Origin: an uncultured Planctomycetaceae bacterium
Lineage (GTDB): Bacteria > Planctomycetota > Planctomycetia > Planctomycetales > Planctomycetaceae
Assembly: GCA_937916515.1 (NCBI GenBank)
Contig: CALFSX010000212.1
Location: forward strand, 44,569-108,568
Direction: 5' to 3'
DNA length: 64,000 nucleotides
The position numbers and the translations under genes were made by a program. The notes beneath the pieces are model-generated. The model did no database searches and had not been told where the DNA came from. It saw only the letters and a program-made list of their open reading frames with translations. This document shows, in pieces, positions 28,701 through 37,597 of the stretch; positions within the stretch are counted from its first letter, which is position 1; each line of letters opens with the position of its first letter.

Positions 28701-30962
28701 TCAATTTTGTTGACGCACTTCGTACAGAACAATGTTGTTCCAGTAAGATTCACCTGAAACCTGCTGCGGTCCGCCGGGCCACGATTTAATTTCCGTTTGC
28801 TGCTGTTCCGACAGATCATCGAATTTGATCGACGTCATCGGAACGCCAGGATTTAGAACCCCCGCTTCAACCAGACGGGTGAATCGTTCGGGGGTGACGT
28901 ACTTTGTGAACCCATAGGTCAGACGGTAACGAAGTATCTCCGACCAGTTGACGTAGATGTGGGTTACTTCGTGTGTGTTTAATGTGGCTCGAATTTCTTC
29001 GGCGGAACGCATGGGCCGTTCTTCTGCCTGTTGGTTCAGGTTAGCGATTGTCCATTGTTGGAAGATGCTTTCGTCGAATACCGTGTTGTAAATCACGCTG
29101 AACTCACAGTCGAAAACTTCGGCCTCACCAACCATCAGAACTTTTGCGTTCCTGGGCAGTGTTTGATTCAGAAGTCGCACGTCCTGACGCACTGGCATTT
29201 TTCGAAGCTCGGTAAGTTCAATCAGCCCACCGTGGAACCCTACAACCGGCAGTCGGTTGAATCCGTAGTTGAAAATACAGCAAGTCAGCAATAACAGAAC
29301 GACAAGTCCTCGCCAAAATCGAGCAGTGCTGATGTTCCACGCGGTGCCACTCAATACGGCCAGTACCGGGATTAGCGGAACCCAGAATCGATCGATGCGG
29401 TGCGTAAACGCCCACCATGTGGCCAGCATCCAGAGTGTGTACAGCCAAAGCCAACGTATTGAATAGGATGTTGTGGCCAGAAGGACTGCTGGTACTGCAA
29501 ATGCAAACAAAAAACCGCTTTGCCAGTCGCTGCGAATTGCGACGTCTTCCAGGTGCAGATGAATTGCCGACAGCTTGTGATCTGGTGCACTGTGAGCGCG
29601 TTTCCACTTGGCGTCCATTTCGGCATTCCAGTCACTTGCCCCGAAGACGCTGTAGCCCAGTGGATACACGGGGTTGCCGGTCTCAGAAAAATTCTTGATC
29701 AGCCATGGTCCAACTGCAACAGAGGTCGCGACCACAAAGATTGCAGCATTCCTGAAAATGTATGCTGGCCGTGAAGATCTGAAACCTTCCGCCTGAGTTC
29801 TTTGCCAACACGCAGCCAGCAGGAACAGTCCTGTGGGGAGGATGACTGAAAGTAAACCTGGGTACTTGGCCGACATCGCGCTGCCAGCCAGAAACCCCGC
29901 TACGGCGATCAAACGCGTCGCCATTTGTTCGTCACATGCCTTCGCGGCCAGCAGACAGACCATCAGGCTGGATATCAGGTAGAAAGTGATTGCTCCTTCG
30001 GCATACGCGATAATTGAAATTCGCATGATCCAGGGAGTCGAAAGCAATGCAAGGGCTGCGATGTAAGCCGGTGCCAATCCTGCCCAGCGTCGGCAGATTG
30101 CAAATACAGCTAACGCTGACAGTAATTGAAATCCCGTCAGAGTCAGTTTGCCCGCAACAGCACCGTTCCACCAGTCGCCTGTTAATACCATCGCCCCCAG
30201 ACTTAGCATCTCACTAAGAAATGGAAAGCTGGTGTAAACGTTGTGCTCCAGAAATTCAATCTGTCCCGACAACAGCCATTCCTTCGGCCCCTGAAGGTGG
30301 TATTCGCGAACATCGAAATCACGTGGAGGCGTCATTCCTCCCAACAGTATGTGAATTACAAATGCCGCGAAGCCGCAGTTCAAAATGAGCCTGGCTTTGG
30401 CTGAAAGTTTCTGTGGACTTACAGGATGGTTGGTAACTTCCGATGAAGCATGATCTTTCGTGTCCTTCCACCAATAAAATGCAACGACTGGGATCGCGAT
30501 CATTGACGGCAAAAGAATAGCGATTGAAGTTAATTGGCCCGCCAGCCCGCAGCCTAGAATCCACAGCGTTAATAGTGATAGGCCGGCACCAGATTCAATC
30601 ACCCATTTTTCAGTTCGAAGCAGACTTACATGGCCGATCACCGTTCTTACGGCGACTCGACCAAGGCACCATGCGGCAGTCCACAGCACCATCGCTGTTA
30701 AGACGAATGGAATCCGCTGGCTCAGATAATTCCAGCCGGAGCTATGATCTGCGGACGAATAGTCGAACGGATTGAATACAGTGAGTGCGTTTTCCCAAAG
30801 GTAAATCCAGATGTCTGTGCGTGATACCGTGTTGTCGGGGGAAGTTGAATTGTTCGGTAAGTTCTGACTGAAAAAATAAACCAGGAAGCCGATAGCCCAG
30901 ACTGCGGCGGCAGTTGTCTTAAAGGGACGTCGTTGAGTTGGTGATTCTAAATCGTCGGCCAT
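28701..30962 (-). CDS. GT-C type membrane glycosyltransferase (GT39/ArnT-like)
   Basis: A 753-residue integral membrane protein with about 11-12 predicted helices. The first luminal loop carries an acidic motif (DFDVREYH, near residue 215) like the catalytic loops of the PMT/ArnT/GT39 superfamily, which take sugars from polyprenyl phosphate. A soluble C-terminal region begins near residue 575 (NYGFNRLPVVGFHGG) and contains PRNAKVLMVGEAEVFDCEFS, as in related planctomycete proteins. The neighbouring GT2 gene could supply the lipid-linked donor. The acceptor is unknown. The 3' end converges with the GT2 gene, with 59 nt between them. Confidence 0.82.
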   Translation of the reverse strand: MADDLESPTQRRPFKTTAAAVWAIGFLVYFFSQNLPNNSTSPDNTVSRTDIWIYLWENALTVFNPFDYSSADHSSGWNYLSQRIPFVLTAMVLWTAAWCLGRVAVRTVIGHVSLLRTEKWVIESGAGLSLLTLWILGCGLAGQLTSIAILLPSMIAIPVVAFYWWKDTKDHASSEVTNHPVSPQKLSAKARLILNCGFAAFVIHILLGGMTPPRDFDVREYHLQGPKEWLLSGQIEFLEHNVYTSFPFLSEMLSLGAMVLTGDWWNGAVAGKLTLTGFQLLSALAVFAICRRWAGLAPAYIAALALLSTPWIMRISIIAYAEGAITFYLISSLMVCLLAAKACDEQMATRLIAVAGFLAGSAMSAKYPGLLSVILPTGLFLLAACWQRTQAEGFRSSRPAYIFRNAAIFVVATSVAVGPWLIKNFSETGNPVYPLGYSVFGASDWNAEMDAKWKRAHSAPDHKLSAIHLHLEDVAIRSDWQSGFLFAFAVPAVLLATTSYSIRWLWLYTLWMLATWWAFTHRIDRFWVPLIPVLAVLSGTAWNISTARFWRGLVVLLLLTCCIFNYGFNRLPVVGFHGGLIELTELRKMPVRQDVRLLNQTLPRNAKVLMVGEAEVFDCEFSVIYNTVFDESIFQQWTIANLNQQAEERPMRSAEEIRATLNTHEVTHIYVNWSEILRYRLTYGFTKYVTPERFTRLVEAGVLNPGVPMTSIKFDDLSEQQQTEIKSWPGGPQQVSGESYWNNIVLYEVRQQN

Positions 30963-30990
30963 TGAAACGTGATTCTCAATCCAGCAGGGT

Positions 30991-31079
30991 TACAGCGATT
31001 TTCGCTGATTTGTGGCCGCGGAGAACGCGAATGGGACTACGTGGGCGGTTGCAAACGAGCCAGAACCGTCCACAACAAT
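30991..31079 (-). repeat. Dispersed repeat B, copy 1
   Basis: On the minus strand this reads TTGTTGTGGACGGTTCTGGC, then CCCAC, ATTCGCGTTCTC, GGCCACAAATCAGCGAAAA and TCGCTGT. The same order of blocks recurs at 47998-48084. It ends in a small palindrome, CAGCGA-AAA-TCGCTG. It lies directly upstream of the GT-C gene start. Confidence 0.7.
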
Positions 31080-31186
31080 AAGTAAGTTGCTCCAGGTATC
31101 GAATGCTTACGCTAAACGGAACGATGGGAATAAATCGAATTCTGTCGCTGTCCGAATTCTGCCAACAAAGGTCGCCAAAACGAAAT

Positions 31187-31220
31187 CAGGGGCACTTGAG
31201 AATGTTCTCAAGTGCCCCTG
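31187..31220. repeat. Perfect 16-bp inverted repeat
   Basis: CAGGGGCACTTGAGAA and its reverse complement are separated by only TG. No T-run follows on either strand, so a simple terminator is doubtful. It sits about 110 nt from repeat B copy 1 and 150 nt past the stop of the minus-strand HEAT-repeat gene. Confidence 0.7.
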
Positions 31221-31368
31221 GACGGCTGATGGTTACACGATTTATGCGGCCAGCGTTGCGTTTCTGGTGCCGCTACGATTGATACTCCCGAATTACGGGC
31301 CGGTTTCGCAGCCTTCAGTTCGAAGAGCCTGAATTCTGAAGAGCCAGTATCCTAATGAGATTGGCTGC

Positions 31369-32502
31369 CTAGAAACGGCCGAAACTAAATGGTTTTGAAT
31401 CGCCTTTTGCAGTGGCGGTGCGGATTGCGTTGTGTAGTCGAGGTGCGAAGTATCGTTCACTCGGTTCGTAGGATTCTTCTGCGTCTGCAACATCAGACCC
31501 CGCAGAAACACTGGTAATCGTGGTTTCGAATGGTTCAACGCGTGAAGGTTCGAATTCAACCGGGGCGGGTGCCGGAGCCGGTGCGGGAACCATCACTGCA
31601 TGCGTTGTTACCGTGTCTTCTGATTGAGGATATGTCGTTGCAGATGCAACTGAACAGCATTCACCCACACATCCGTTCGGGTTTCCGTTGACGATCGCGT
31701 AGCCAGACCAGTGCAGTGCTTCCTCTGCCTGGCGTCGAACATTTCTATCGCAGTCTGCCAAGGCGCACTGCAGGGCTCTAATGACGGGCATTCCGCATAC
31801 ACAGCGGTTGCGCCGAATCTGGTCGCCAATTTCGTCGGCGGCTTTTGCTCGTACTCGTTCGTCGCTGTCATTGAGAGCGTAGATGAACGCGTTCATTACT
31901 TCGGGGTGCTCGCAGCAGTCATAGCGATCGCCAAGTCGATGAATGGCCGTTCGCCTTGCGGTTGCGTAGCACTCAGTCATTGACTGATAAATCAACGTCG
32001 CGATTTCCTGGCAGGTTGATTTGTCGCAGCAACCTTCTGTTGAACATTCAGCTGTTGATTCTGCACATCCCGCATGGATATCGCCTGAAGTGAAGGTGCA
32101 AAAACTGCCCGGACTACATTCTGTTGGAGCGCAACATGTGTTCGTACAATTGTCTGCACACGCCGCAGGTGCACAGCACGAATTTTGAACGCCATTTCCT
32201 GCGGTTACAGGTGCACAGCAGCTGGCAGGGGCGCAACAGCTGACCGGTGCACAACAACTTGCAGGTGCGCAGTCTGACGTCGTAACACAACACGACGCTT
32301 TCAGGTGTGAATTCCTGCGTTGATAGTTATAGATGTTTCGAGAACACGGGCGAGAAATTGTTGGAACGCAGCATTCGGGCTGCGATGATTCTGCGCATCC
32401 ACTGTGCTTGCTGCCACCACTGAAGCAGTTCAATCCCGCGTGTGATGAGGCACTGACAAAGGTCAACGTCAGAGCTGCACCTAAAAAGGTAATCCATCTC
32501 AT
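31369..32502 (-). CDS. Secreted Cys-rich protein with CCAP repeats and HEAT repeats
   Basis: A 377-residue exported protein (signal peptide MRWITFLGAALTLTFVSASS, cleavage near SHA at 22). Residues about 75-135 carry short tandem repeats of the form S/A-CCAP-V/A-S, part of a region with over 30 cysteines in total. Residues about 160-270 hold HEAT-repeat-like helices (EVMNAFIYALNDSDERVRAKAADEIG, then PVIRALQCALADCDRNVRRQAEEALHW). A Pro/Ala run and an acidic tail follow. AGGAG at 32513-32517 on the minus strand gives a good ribosome site for the start at 32502. The cysteines may crosslink the protein in the cell envelope, or bind metal. Neither is shown by the sequence. Confidence 0.85.
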   Translation of the reverse strand: MRWITFLGAALTLTFVSASSHAGLNCFSGGSKHSGCAESSQPECCVPTISRPCSRNIYNYQRRNSHLKASCCVTTSDCAPASCCAPVSCCAPASCCAPVTAGNGVQNSCCAPAACADNCTNTCCAPTECSPGSFCTFTSGDIHAGCAESTAECSTEGCCDKSTCQEIATLIYQSMTECYATARRTAIHRLGDRYDCCEHPEVMNAFIYALNDSDERVRAKAADEIGDQIRRNRCVCGMPVIRALQCALADCDRNVRRQAEEALHWSGYAIVNGNPNGCVGECCSVASATTYPQSEDTVTTHAVMVPAPAPAPAPVEFEPSRVEPFETTITSVSAGSDVADAEESYEPSERYFAPRLHNAIRTATAKGDSKPFSFGRF

Positions 32503-32512
32503 CGTGCAGTCA

Positions 32513-32517
32513 CTCCT
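32513..32517 (-). promoter_or_regulatory. Shine-Dalgarno site of the HEAT-repeat gene
   Basis: On the minus strand this reads AGGAG within AAAAGGAGTG, 10 nt before the ATG at 32502. It is among the clearest such sites in the window and fixes that start. Confidence 0.65.
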
Positions 32518-32548
32518 TTTCGATTTCGAAGTTCAATACTGAACACTT

Positions 32549-32571
32549 CTGTCCGTCATCATGACGGACAG
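32549..32571. promoter_or_regulatory. Perfect 10-bp hairpin in the 5' region of the HEAT-repeat gene
   Basis: CTGTCCGTCA and TGACGGACAG are separated by TCA. It lies 47-69 nt upstream of the start codon at 32502. It could be an operator for a dimeric regulator or a leader hairpin. No T-run follows in the transcribed direction, so it is not an obvious terminator. Confidence 0.45.
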
Positions 32572-32600
32572 CCAAGGTTAGCTTTGCGACGCATTAACCG

Positions 32601-32753
32601 ATGAATCTTAGTACAACTGATGCGCACAAAGTGAGGAACCTGGCGAACGTATCGACGGACGAAATCGCACTGCTTGAACGCGTTGATCGCATTATTCGTA
32701 AACGACGAGTGAGCCTGGTGACGGCAGTCATGTCGGTTACGAAAGATGGATAA
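32601..32753 (+). CDS. Possible 50-residue small protein
   Basis: A short open frame (MNLSTTDAHKV..., ending SVTKDG, stop TAA) with protein-like composition. It has an acidic-hydrophobic stretch DEIALLERVDRII followed by a basic RKRR and a hydrophobic end, compatible with an amphipathic helix. It lies in the gap upstream of, and divergent from, the HEAT-repeat gene. No ribosome site is clear. I do not recognise a family, and chance cannot be excluded. Confidence 0.35.
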   Translation: MNLSTTDAHKVRNLANVSTDEIALLERVDRIIRKRRVSLVTAVMSVTKDG

Positions 32754-32932
32754 GCTGATGCAGAATTGAGCCCGCTTCTTAGGCGAATTTGCTGGCGCCA
32801 GCGTTAAGCAGGGCTAACTGCACAGACGGTTCACGGAAGTACCGTTGTAGTTATAGCGACAGTTGAAGGGCCTCAAACGGCATCAACTGCATAACCGGAA
32901 CATTTGGTGAAACCGGTTTAATCGGTGTGATA

Positions 32933-33121
32933 CTATCGAGCGTCTTTGATGCAGTCGAAACCGAGATAGCCCGTGATGCCCGCTGAAATCAGGAACATAA
33001 TATCGAACAGCGTCTGGCCTCCAAAAGGAGCGCCAACAATCAGATCCACAATGCTGGCCAGTCCGATGATCCCGGCAATAGCAAGTGAGGCGTAGACAAC
33101 GTTTTGTGAAATACCTGACAT
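32933..33121 (-). CDS. Small membrane protein of 62 residues
   Basis: Start taken at 33121 (MSGISQNVV), since a longer frame to 33160 adds 13 non-native residues. Two hydrophobic helices are evident: ASLAIAGIIGLASIVDLIVG and LFDIMFLISAGITGYLGF. The glycine loop between them (APFGG) suggests a hairpin in the membrane. Small proteins with this pattern and the C-terminal acidic/basic ending DCIKDAR are common as hypothetical proteins in planctomycetes. The function is unknown. No ribosome site was seen. Confidence 0.65.
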   Translation of the reverse strand: MSGISQNVVYASLAIAGIIGLASIVDLIVGAPFGGQTLFDIMFLISAGITGYLGFDCIKDAR

Positions 33122-33394
33122 GCGCCAATCCGATAGATAGCTCTGGATGAAGAGCGGCAAAATTGCCTGAGACGAAGATTACTTACCAGTATAGGGCGTA
33201 TTTAAGCAGGGATGCCAGTCGGAAACGAATCAGAATCGTGAATCTGCCTTTTGTTCACTTTTTGGCTGGATAATCGCTCGTACCAGAGGTCCGCGACCCT
33301 CAATCCGATCACGGATAACGAGTCGTTTCTGTTCGCTAGCAAAGCGTTTGCTGCCGGCAGTCCGTTTTTTGGTCAACGACCTTCATTCGAATTG

Positions 33395-35014
33395 TTACGC
33401 GGCCTTCAGTTGTGGCTGTCGTCGCGGAAGGCGAACGGTAAATCTGCTGCCCTTGCCTTCTCCTTCACTTGAAGGGTCGATGGTTCCATGATGTTCAACC
33501 ACAATTCGATGTGTGATGCTCAGCCCCAGTCCGGTGCCTTCGCCTGTTTCTTTGGTAGAGAAGAACGGTTCAAACAGGTGTTCGATGTTCTCAGCTTTCA
33601 TGCCGTGTCCATTGTCCGAAATTTCAATGACAACCCAGTCGGTTTGTTCCTCCAGCCGCACGCACACGCGTCCGCCAGAATCTGTTGCCTGAAGTCCGTT
33701 GGCAACCAGATTTAGAACAACCTGTTTAATTTGCGAAGCGTTGATTTCCAGAAACAAAGGTTCGGTTCGATCGAATACGATTTCACGATCTTCGTATTTA
33801 CTCATGGGCCGAATCATCGCCAACACTTCGCCGATGACTCGGGTCAGGTCGTTTTGAAGTTTCTCCTGCCGTTCATTTCGAGAGAAATCGAGCAGGCGTC
33901 GAGTAATCTGTCCGCAGCGTTTTGATTCCCGCTGAATCATTTCCAATCGTTCGATGGCTTCCTTTGTGTCTTCGTGATCGGGGTCCAGTTGATCGCTGAG
34001 TCGATACTGCAACGATTCTGCGGCCATGGAAATCGATGACAGCGGGTTGTTGATTTCGTGAGCAACACCGGCCGCCAGAAATCCGACGCCGGCCAGTCTT
34101 TCTGATCGAACCAGCTGCCGACTTCGTTCTTCAACTTTCGCACTTAGCTGGTCTTCAGATTCCTGAAACCGATCAGCCATACGGTTGAAGTCTGTCGTGA
34201 GTTCTTCGAATTCATCATTCCACCTGGAGATTGATCCAAGTCGATAGTCCGTGTCGCCATTTGCGATGCGCGACGCACCCTTTGTGATTGCTCTTAACGG
34301 ATTGGAGATCCACTGAAACGCGTAGTAAATTGCAATGGCGTGAAAGCCGAGGGCTCCGCCAATTAATATCCAGACAAAGCTGAAGGCCAACTTTGACCGT
34401 TTGGCTTCCTTAAGCAGCGAAGCAGCGACGAAGCGTTCTTTCTCAAATGACGGCAATCGATCCAGCTTGTTGCCGATGTCGGCGACGATCAGGTTTGCTC
34501 TTAGACCGGTATTCTGTATTTCTGTTTCTCGCATATACCTGGAGTCACTTGGAAAAAATCGCAGATCCTTGCCTAGTGCGGCAAGGTTTTCCAGGTCTGC
34601 TTTGACAGCGTGCATGGTCACTTGCAGCACCGGATGTCTGCCCTGCCCTACTCCGCCAATCATGGGTTCATGAGCTGCTTCTTCGCAACGTGTCCAGAAG
34701 GCGGAAAGTTCGTTCTGAGCGGCTTTGACGCGAGCGTTATATTCGCTTCGCACGGCAAGAATCGCGGCGTCCTGCTGCAGATCGACGCGAGCGTACAAGG
34801 GAATGGGAATGGTGTACACCATCGTCAGCAATCGAGCTCGATCCGGGCTGTCATGGACGACGGTGTTCAAGCGAGTGACGGCGGATTGGTGCTGCCACAG
34901 TCCCCAGACTCCGAAGCCTGCAGTGAACAGCGTAAGCAGCAGTGCGCCAGTAAAACCACTGACAATGCGTCTTCGGATACTTCGAAAAAGGAACACGTAA
35001 ACCTCCATGTTCAC
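33395..35014 (-). CDS. Membrane sensor histidine kinase
   Basis: A 539-residue kinase. Membrane helix 1 is at about 15-40, an extracytoplasmic sensor region spans 41-207, and helix 2 is at about 209-235. A HAMP domain follows (about 235-288, NPLRAITKGASRIANGD), then a coiled linker. HisKA has phosphoacceptor H319 (GVAHEINNPLSS). HATPase has N, G1 and G2 boxes VLNLVANGLQA, DNGHGM and GTGLGLSI. The VAHEINNPL context is that of NtrB-like and ZraS-like kinases. No response regulator is adjacent. The next gene, 97 nt upstream on the same strand, is a PP2C phosphatase. The sensed signal cannot be inferred. Confidence 0.93.
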   Translation of the reverse strand: MNMEVYVFLFRSIRRRIVSGFTGALLLTLFTAGFGVWGLWQHQSAVTRLNTVVHDSPDRARLLTMVYTIPIPLYARVDLQQDAAILAVRSEYNARVKAAQNELSAFWTRCEEAAHEPMIGGVGQGRHPVLQVTMHAVKADLENLAALGKDLRFFPSDSRYMRETEIQNTGLRANLIVADIGNKLDRLPSFEKERFVAASLLKEAKRSKLAFSFVWILIGGALGFHAIAIYYAFQWISNPLRAITKGASRIANGDTDYRLGSISRWNDEFEELTTDFNRMADRFQESEDQLSAKVEERSRQLVRSERLAGVGFLAAGVAHEINNPLSSISMAAESLQYRLSDQLDPDHEDTKEAIERLEMIQRESKRCGQITRRLLDFSRNERQEKLQNDLTRVIGEVLAMIRPMSKYEDREIVFDRTEPLFLEINASQIKQVVLNLVANGLQATDSGGRVCVRLEEQTDWVVIEISDNGHGMKAENIEHLFEPFFSTKETGEGTGLGLSITHRIVVEHHGTIDPSSEGEGKGSRFTVRLPRRQPQLKAA

Positions 35015-35111
35015 GCTATTCTTGAAACAGGTGAGGCCGGAAGTTTAGGCCAATGCCGTAAGTGCGCACAGAGGAAAGCAGCAGAATTTGCCGCTGTTAA
35101 ACGCGGAAATT

Positions 35112-36443
35112 CTAATTCCGGCGAGTTTTTGCGTACAACTCTTTCATCAGTTCATCGATCGCTTTGGCCCGGTACAGCACGCATCGATCCGGTTTTTTCT
35201 TTTCAGCGGCGTCCACAGATTTGCGATTCAGGTCTGTCAGTTCAGCGAAATCGACCTGCCAGCCATTGTCTTTTGCAGCTTGAGTGAGTTCGCTTTGAGC
35301 TTCTGCAAGGAACTCCAAAAACTGGTTTTCGATTGCGGCACTTGCCGCTCGATACGGCGACTTCAGGGCCGGAATTGAGCCGCCACGAAGCTGGCTTGCT
35401 TTTGACTGAGGTTCTTCCTGTTCTTCAACTTCGACTTCGACTTTTTTTGAGGCGGCGAAAATCAAACGCACGAATCCCAATATCAAAGCCGGGCAGATAA
35501 ACAGCAGCCCCCACTTCTGTCCTCGCGCGAGTTCCACGAGTCCAAATGTTGCCAGAAATGCAAAGGCAAGCAGCGACCATCGGCTGATCTGTGTACGTTT
35601 TTTGGCTGCCGCAGCGGCTGATTTACGTGTGACGACCGGGGCCTTGGGGGCGGCGATGTCTACCAGTTCGCCGGACACTGTTGGATAGGCTTCTATGTTG
35701 GCCACAACGACAGTAATGTTGTCGGCTCCACCACGACAATTGGCCAGGTTGATGAGCAGGCGAGTCGCATCGGCAGGAGGCAGGTTCGCTGCGACTGCTC
35801 CGATTTCGGTGTCGGAAACATGGCCCGTTAGTCCGTCGGAGCAAATCACAAACTGGTCACCGGCCTGAATGTGAAACGGGCCTTCGATGTCGATGTTTAC
35901 GTTTTGGTCAGGACCAAGGCAGCGAGTAATAACATTGCGGGGGTGCAGCATGTCGACGTTTTCCATCGTCGCTCTTCCCTGCCGAATCATTTCCCATTGC
36001 AGGCTGTGGTCAAAGCTTAACTGCTGAATTTCGCTGTTGCGGACGCGATAGACGCGACTGTCGCCCACGTGTCCCACAAACGCCCCAAGTGGAGTCAACG
36101 CCAGCGTCGAGCATGTTGTGCCCATGTCAGCAAATTCAGGGTTTTCACGCGCCTTATCGTTGATCGCACGATTGGCGGCGACGATTGCTCCCTTCAAGCG
36201 TTCGGGAACGGATTCCGCATCCATCTTGAAGTAGGCCAGCGGAAGTGTGTCTACTGTGATGCGGCTGGCCAGGTCGCCAACGGAATGTCCACCCATTCCA
36301 TCGGCGACGGCAAACAGGTGTCCGCATTCTTGCCATTCAACGAACTCTGTGCAAAGACGCACTGCCAGTGAATCCTGGTTCGCAGCTCGACGCATGCCGA
36401 CGTCAGTGCGAGATGCATATTGAACCAGTGGCTGATCGCTCAT
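35112..36443 (-). CDS. PP2C-type Ser/Thr phosphatase with C-terminal membrane helices
   Basis: A 443-residue protein. The PP2C/PPM domain covers about residues 8-245. Metal-ligand motifs are ADGMGGHSVGD (D48), GHVGDSRVYR, CSDGLTGHV and GGADNITVVV, all with the expected aspartates. After a linker, two membrane helices occur at about 290-306 and 311-329 (LLAFAFLATFGLVELA and LFICPALILGFVRLIFA). A cytosolic tail of about 110 residues with coiled-coil character follows. It should dephosphorylate targets of Hanks-type kinases at the inner membrane. Three such kinases are in this window, but none is adjacent. The histidine kinase follows 97 nt downstream. Confidence 0.94.
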   Translation of the reverse strand: MSDQPLVQYASRTDVGMRRAANQDSLAVRLCTEFVEWQECGHLFAVADGMGGHSVGDLASRITVDTLPLAYFKMDAESVPERLKGAIVAANRAINDKARENPEFADMGTTCSTLALTPLGAFVGHVGDSRVYRVRNSEIQQLSFDHSLQWEMIRQGRATMENVDMLHPRNVITRCLGPDQNVNIDIEGPFHIQAGDQFVICSDGLTGHVSDTEIGAVAANLPPADATRLLINLANCRGGADNITVVVANIEAYPTVSGELVDIAAPKAPVVTRKSAAAAAKKRTQISRWSLLAFAFLATFGLVELARGQKWGLLFICPALILGFVRLIFAASKKVEVEVEEQEEPQSKASQLRGGSIPALKSPYRAASAAIENQFLEFLAEAQSELTQAAKDNGWQVDFAELTDLNRKSVDAAEKKKPDRCVLYRAKAIDELMKELYAKTRRN

Positions 36444-37006
36444 CGAATTACCTGAATCCCTGGTGTGCAGTTGCTTTAACTGCCTTTTGTTGAAAACACG
36501 AACGCATCCGTGTGAAAATGATTCGGCTGCTTCGAGGGCTAAGTTGTAACTGCTCCAACTTCAGGGGCAATGAATCTGTCTGGTTGCGGCTGAAGTTTAC
36601 TTACACTGCCTCACAACGCAATTCATCTGTTGCCCACCGTGCTTTCGCTTTATCAAAGTCGAAAACTTAAGCCTTGTTTTGTTCCCGAAAAAGAGTGCTC
36701 GAATTGTTTGAAGTTACCAATCAACGAAGCTCAAAACGTTGTGTTCTGGGTATCTTCTTTCCCGAAGATTGCCTGTTCGACCGATGGTTTGTACACAACC
36801 TGTTAATATGAAACAACTTGTGGTTTGGGTGGCGTTTAAAATCTGGCGTGCGAGATCTCAAAACTGATCTTGGGGGCATTTCACATTTTTCGTTACGCTT
36901 CGTGCCATTCATTGCTCTCAGTCGCAGCACGTCGGGCGTTTTTCCTGCACAACGTGCAACGGCCCACAATTGACGAGCGGGTTCCGTAAGCTTCCATAAG
37001 CCGATT
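36444..37006. other. Divergent intergenic region
   Basis: About 560 bases between the PP2C gene (minus) and the PEGA lipoprotein gene (plus). No recognisable gene, RNA or repeat was seen. A 50-codon frame begins at 36514 but its translation (MIRLLRGLSCNCS...) is not protein-like. Promoters for both flanking genes must lie here, but I cannot place them. Confidence 0.45.
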
Positions 37007-37408
37007 ATGATCAGACGTTCCGCCATCCTGTTGTTGTTAGTCACTCTGACTCAGGTCGGGTGCGTACATCGGCGTGTGACGATCAATTCGAATCCGACAG
37101 GAGCACTGGTGCGGATCGACGGTAAAGACATCGGCTATACGCCTGCGTCGATCGACTATACGTGGTACGGCACTCGAGAAATTCAGTTGCTGAAAGACGG
37201 CTACGAAACTCAGACGCAGCTGGTGGAAATTGGAGCACCGTGGTATCAGAAGTTTCCTTTGGATTTTGTCAGTGACAATTTCCTGGGGACGCATGTTCGA
37301 GACCACCGACGTTTCGATTTCAACATGCAACCGAAGCAGCCGGACGTTGCTTCAGATGTGATCCAGCGAGGTCGGTCACTTCGCAGCGAAGCCGTTCACG
37401 GCCTATAG
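37007..37408 (+). CDS. PEGA-domain lipoprotein
   Basis: A 133-residue protein. It begins with a lipoprotein signal ending in the lipobox LTQVGC (lipidated Cys19). A PEGA domain follows (VTINSNPTGALVRIDG, then GYTPASIDYTWYGTREIQL and KDGYET), a surface-associated beta-sandwich found in planctomycete and other envelope proteins. The last 30 residues are polar. It is predicted to sit in the outer or inner membrane on the periplasmic side. It converges with the mlaD-like gene. Confidence 0.88.
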   Translation: MIRRSAILLLLVTLTQVGCVHRRVTINSNPTGALVRIDGKDIGYTPASIDYTWYGTREIQLLKDGYETQTQLVEIGAPWYQKFPLDFVSDNFLGTHVRDHRRFDFNMQPKQPDVASDVIQRGRSLRSEAVHGL

Positions 37409-37597
37409 CGATATGCCGCCGGTAATTTGTCAGCCAGCCTGCTTGGGACGTTACGGTCGCGTGTTGCAGTCGCATTCCTCTTGCGTAACAAGGACGTGTT
37501 CTGCAATACAGTTTTGTCTACCCATTTCCTTCTGGCGACGGGGAAACAGTTCGCAAGCCTGGCTCAACTGCCGGTATTCTGATTTCTGGCCACTGCT

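Larger units (their letters stand above)
30963..31368. other. Intergenic region holding repeat B and a perfect hairpin
   Basis: About 400 bases between the GT-C gene and the end of the HEAT-repeat gene. It holds repeat B copy 1 and a 34-nt inverted repeat at 31187-31220, described separately. An open frame at 31012-31332 is built across these elements, and its first residues match a shadow frame of repeat B copy 2. I therefore do not accept it as a gene. Confidence 0.6.

Noticed and set aside
31012..31332. Open frame of 106 residues
   Set aside because: It spans repeat B copy 1 and the palindrome, and its first residues match a shadow frame of repeat B copy 2, so it reflects repeat sequence rather than a protein.
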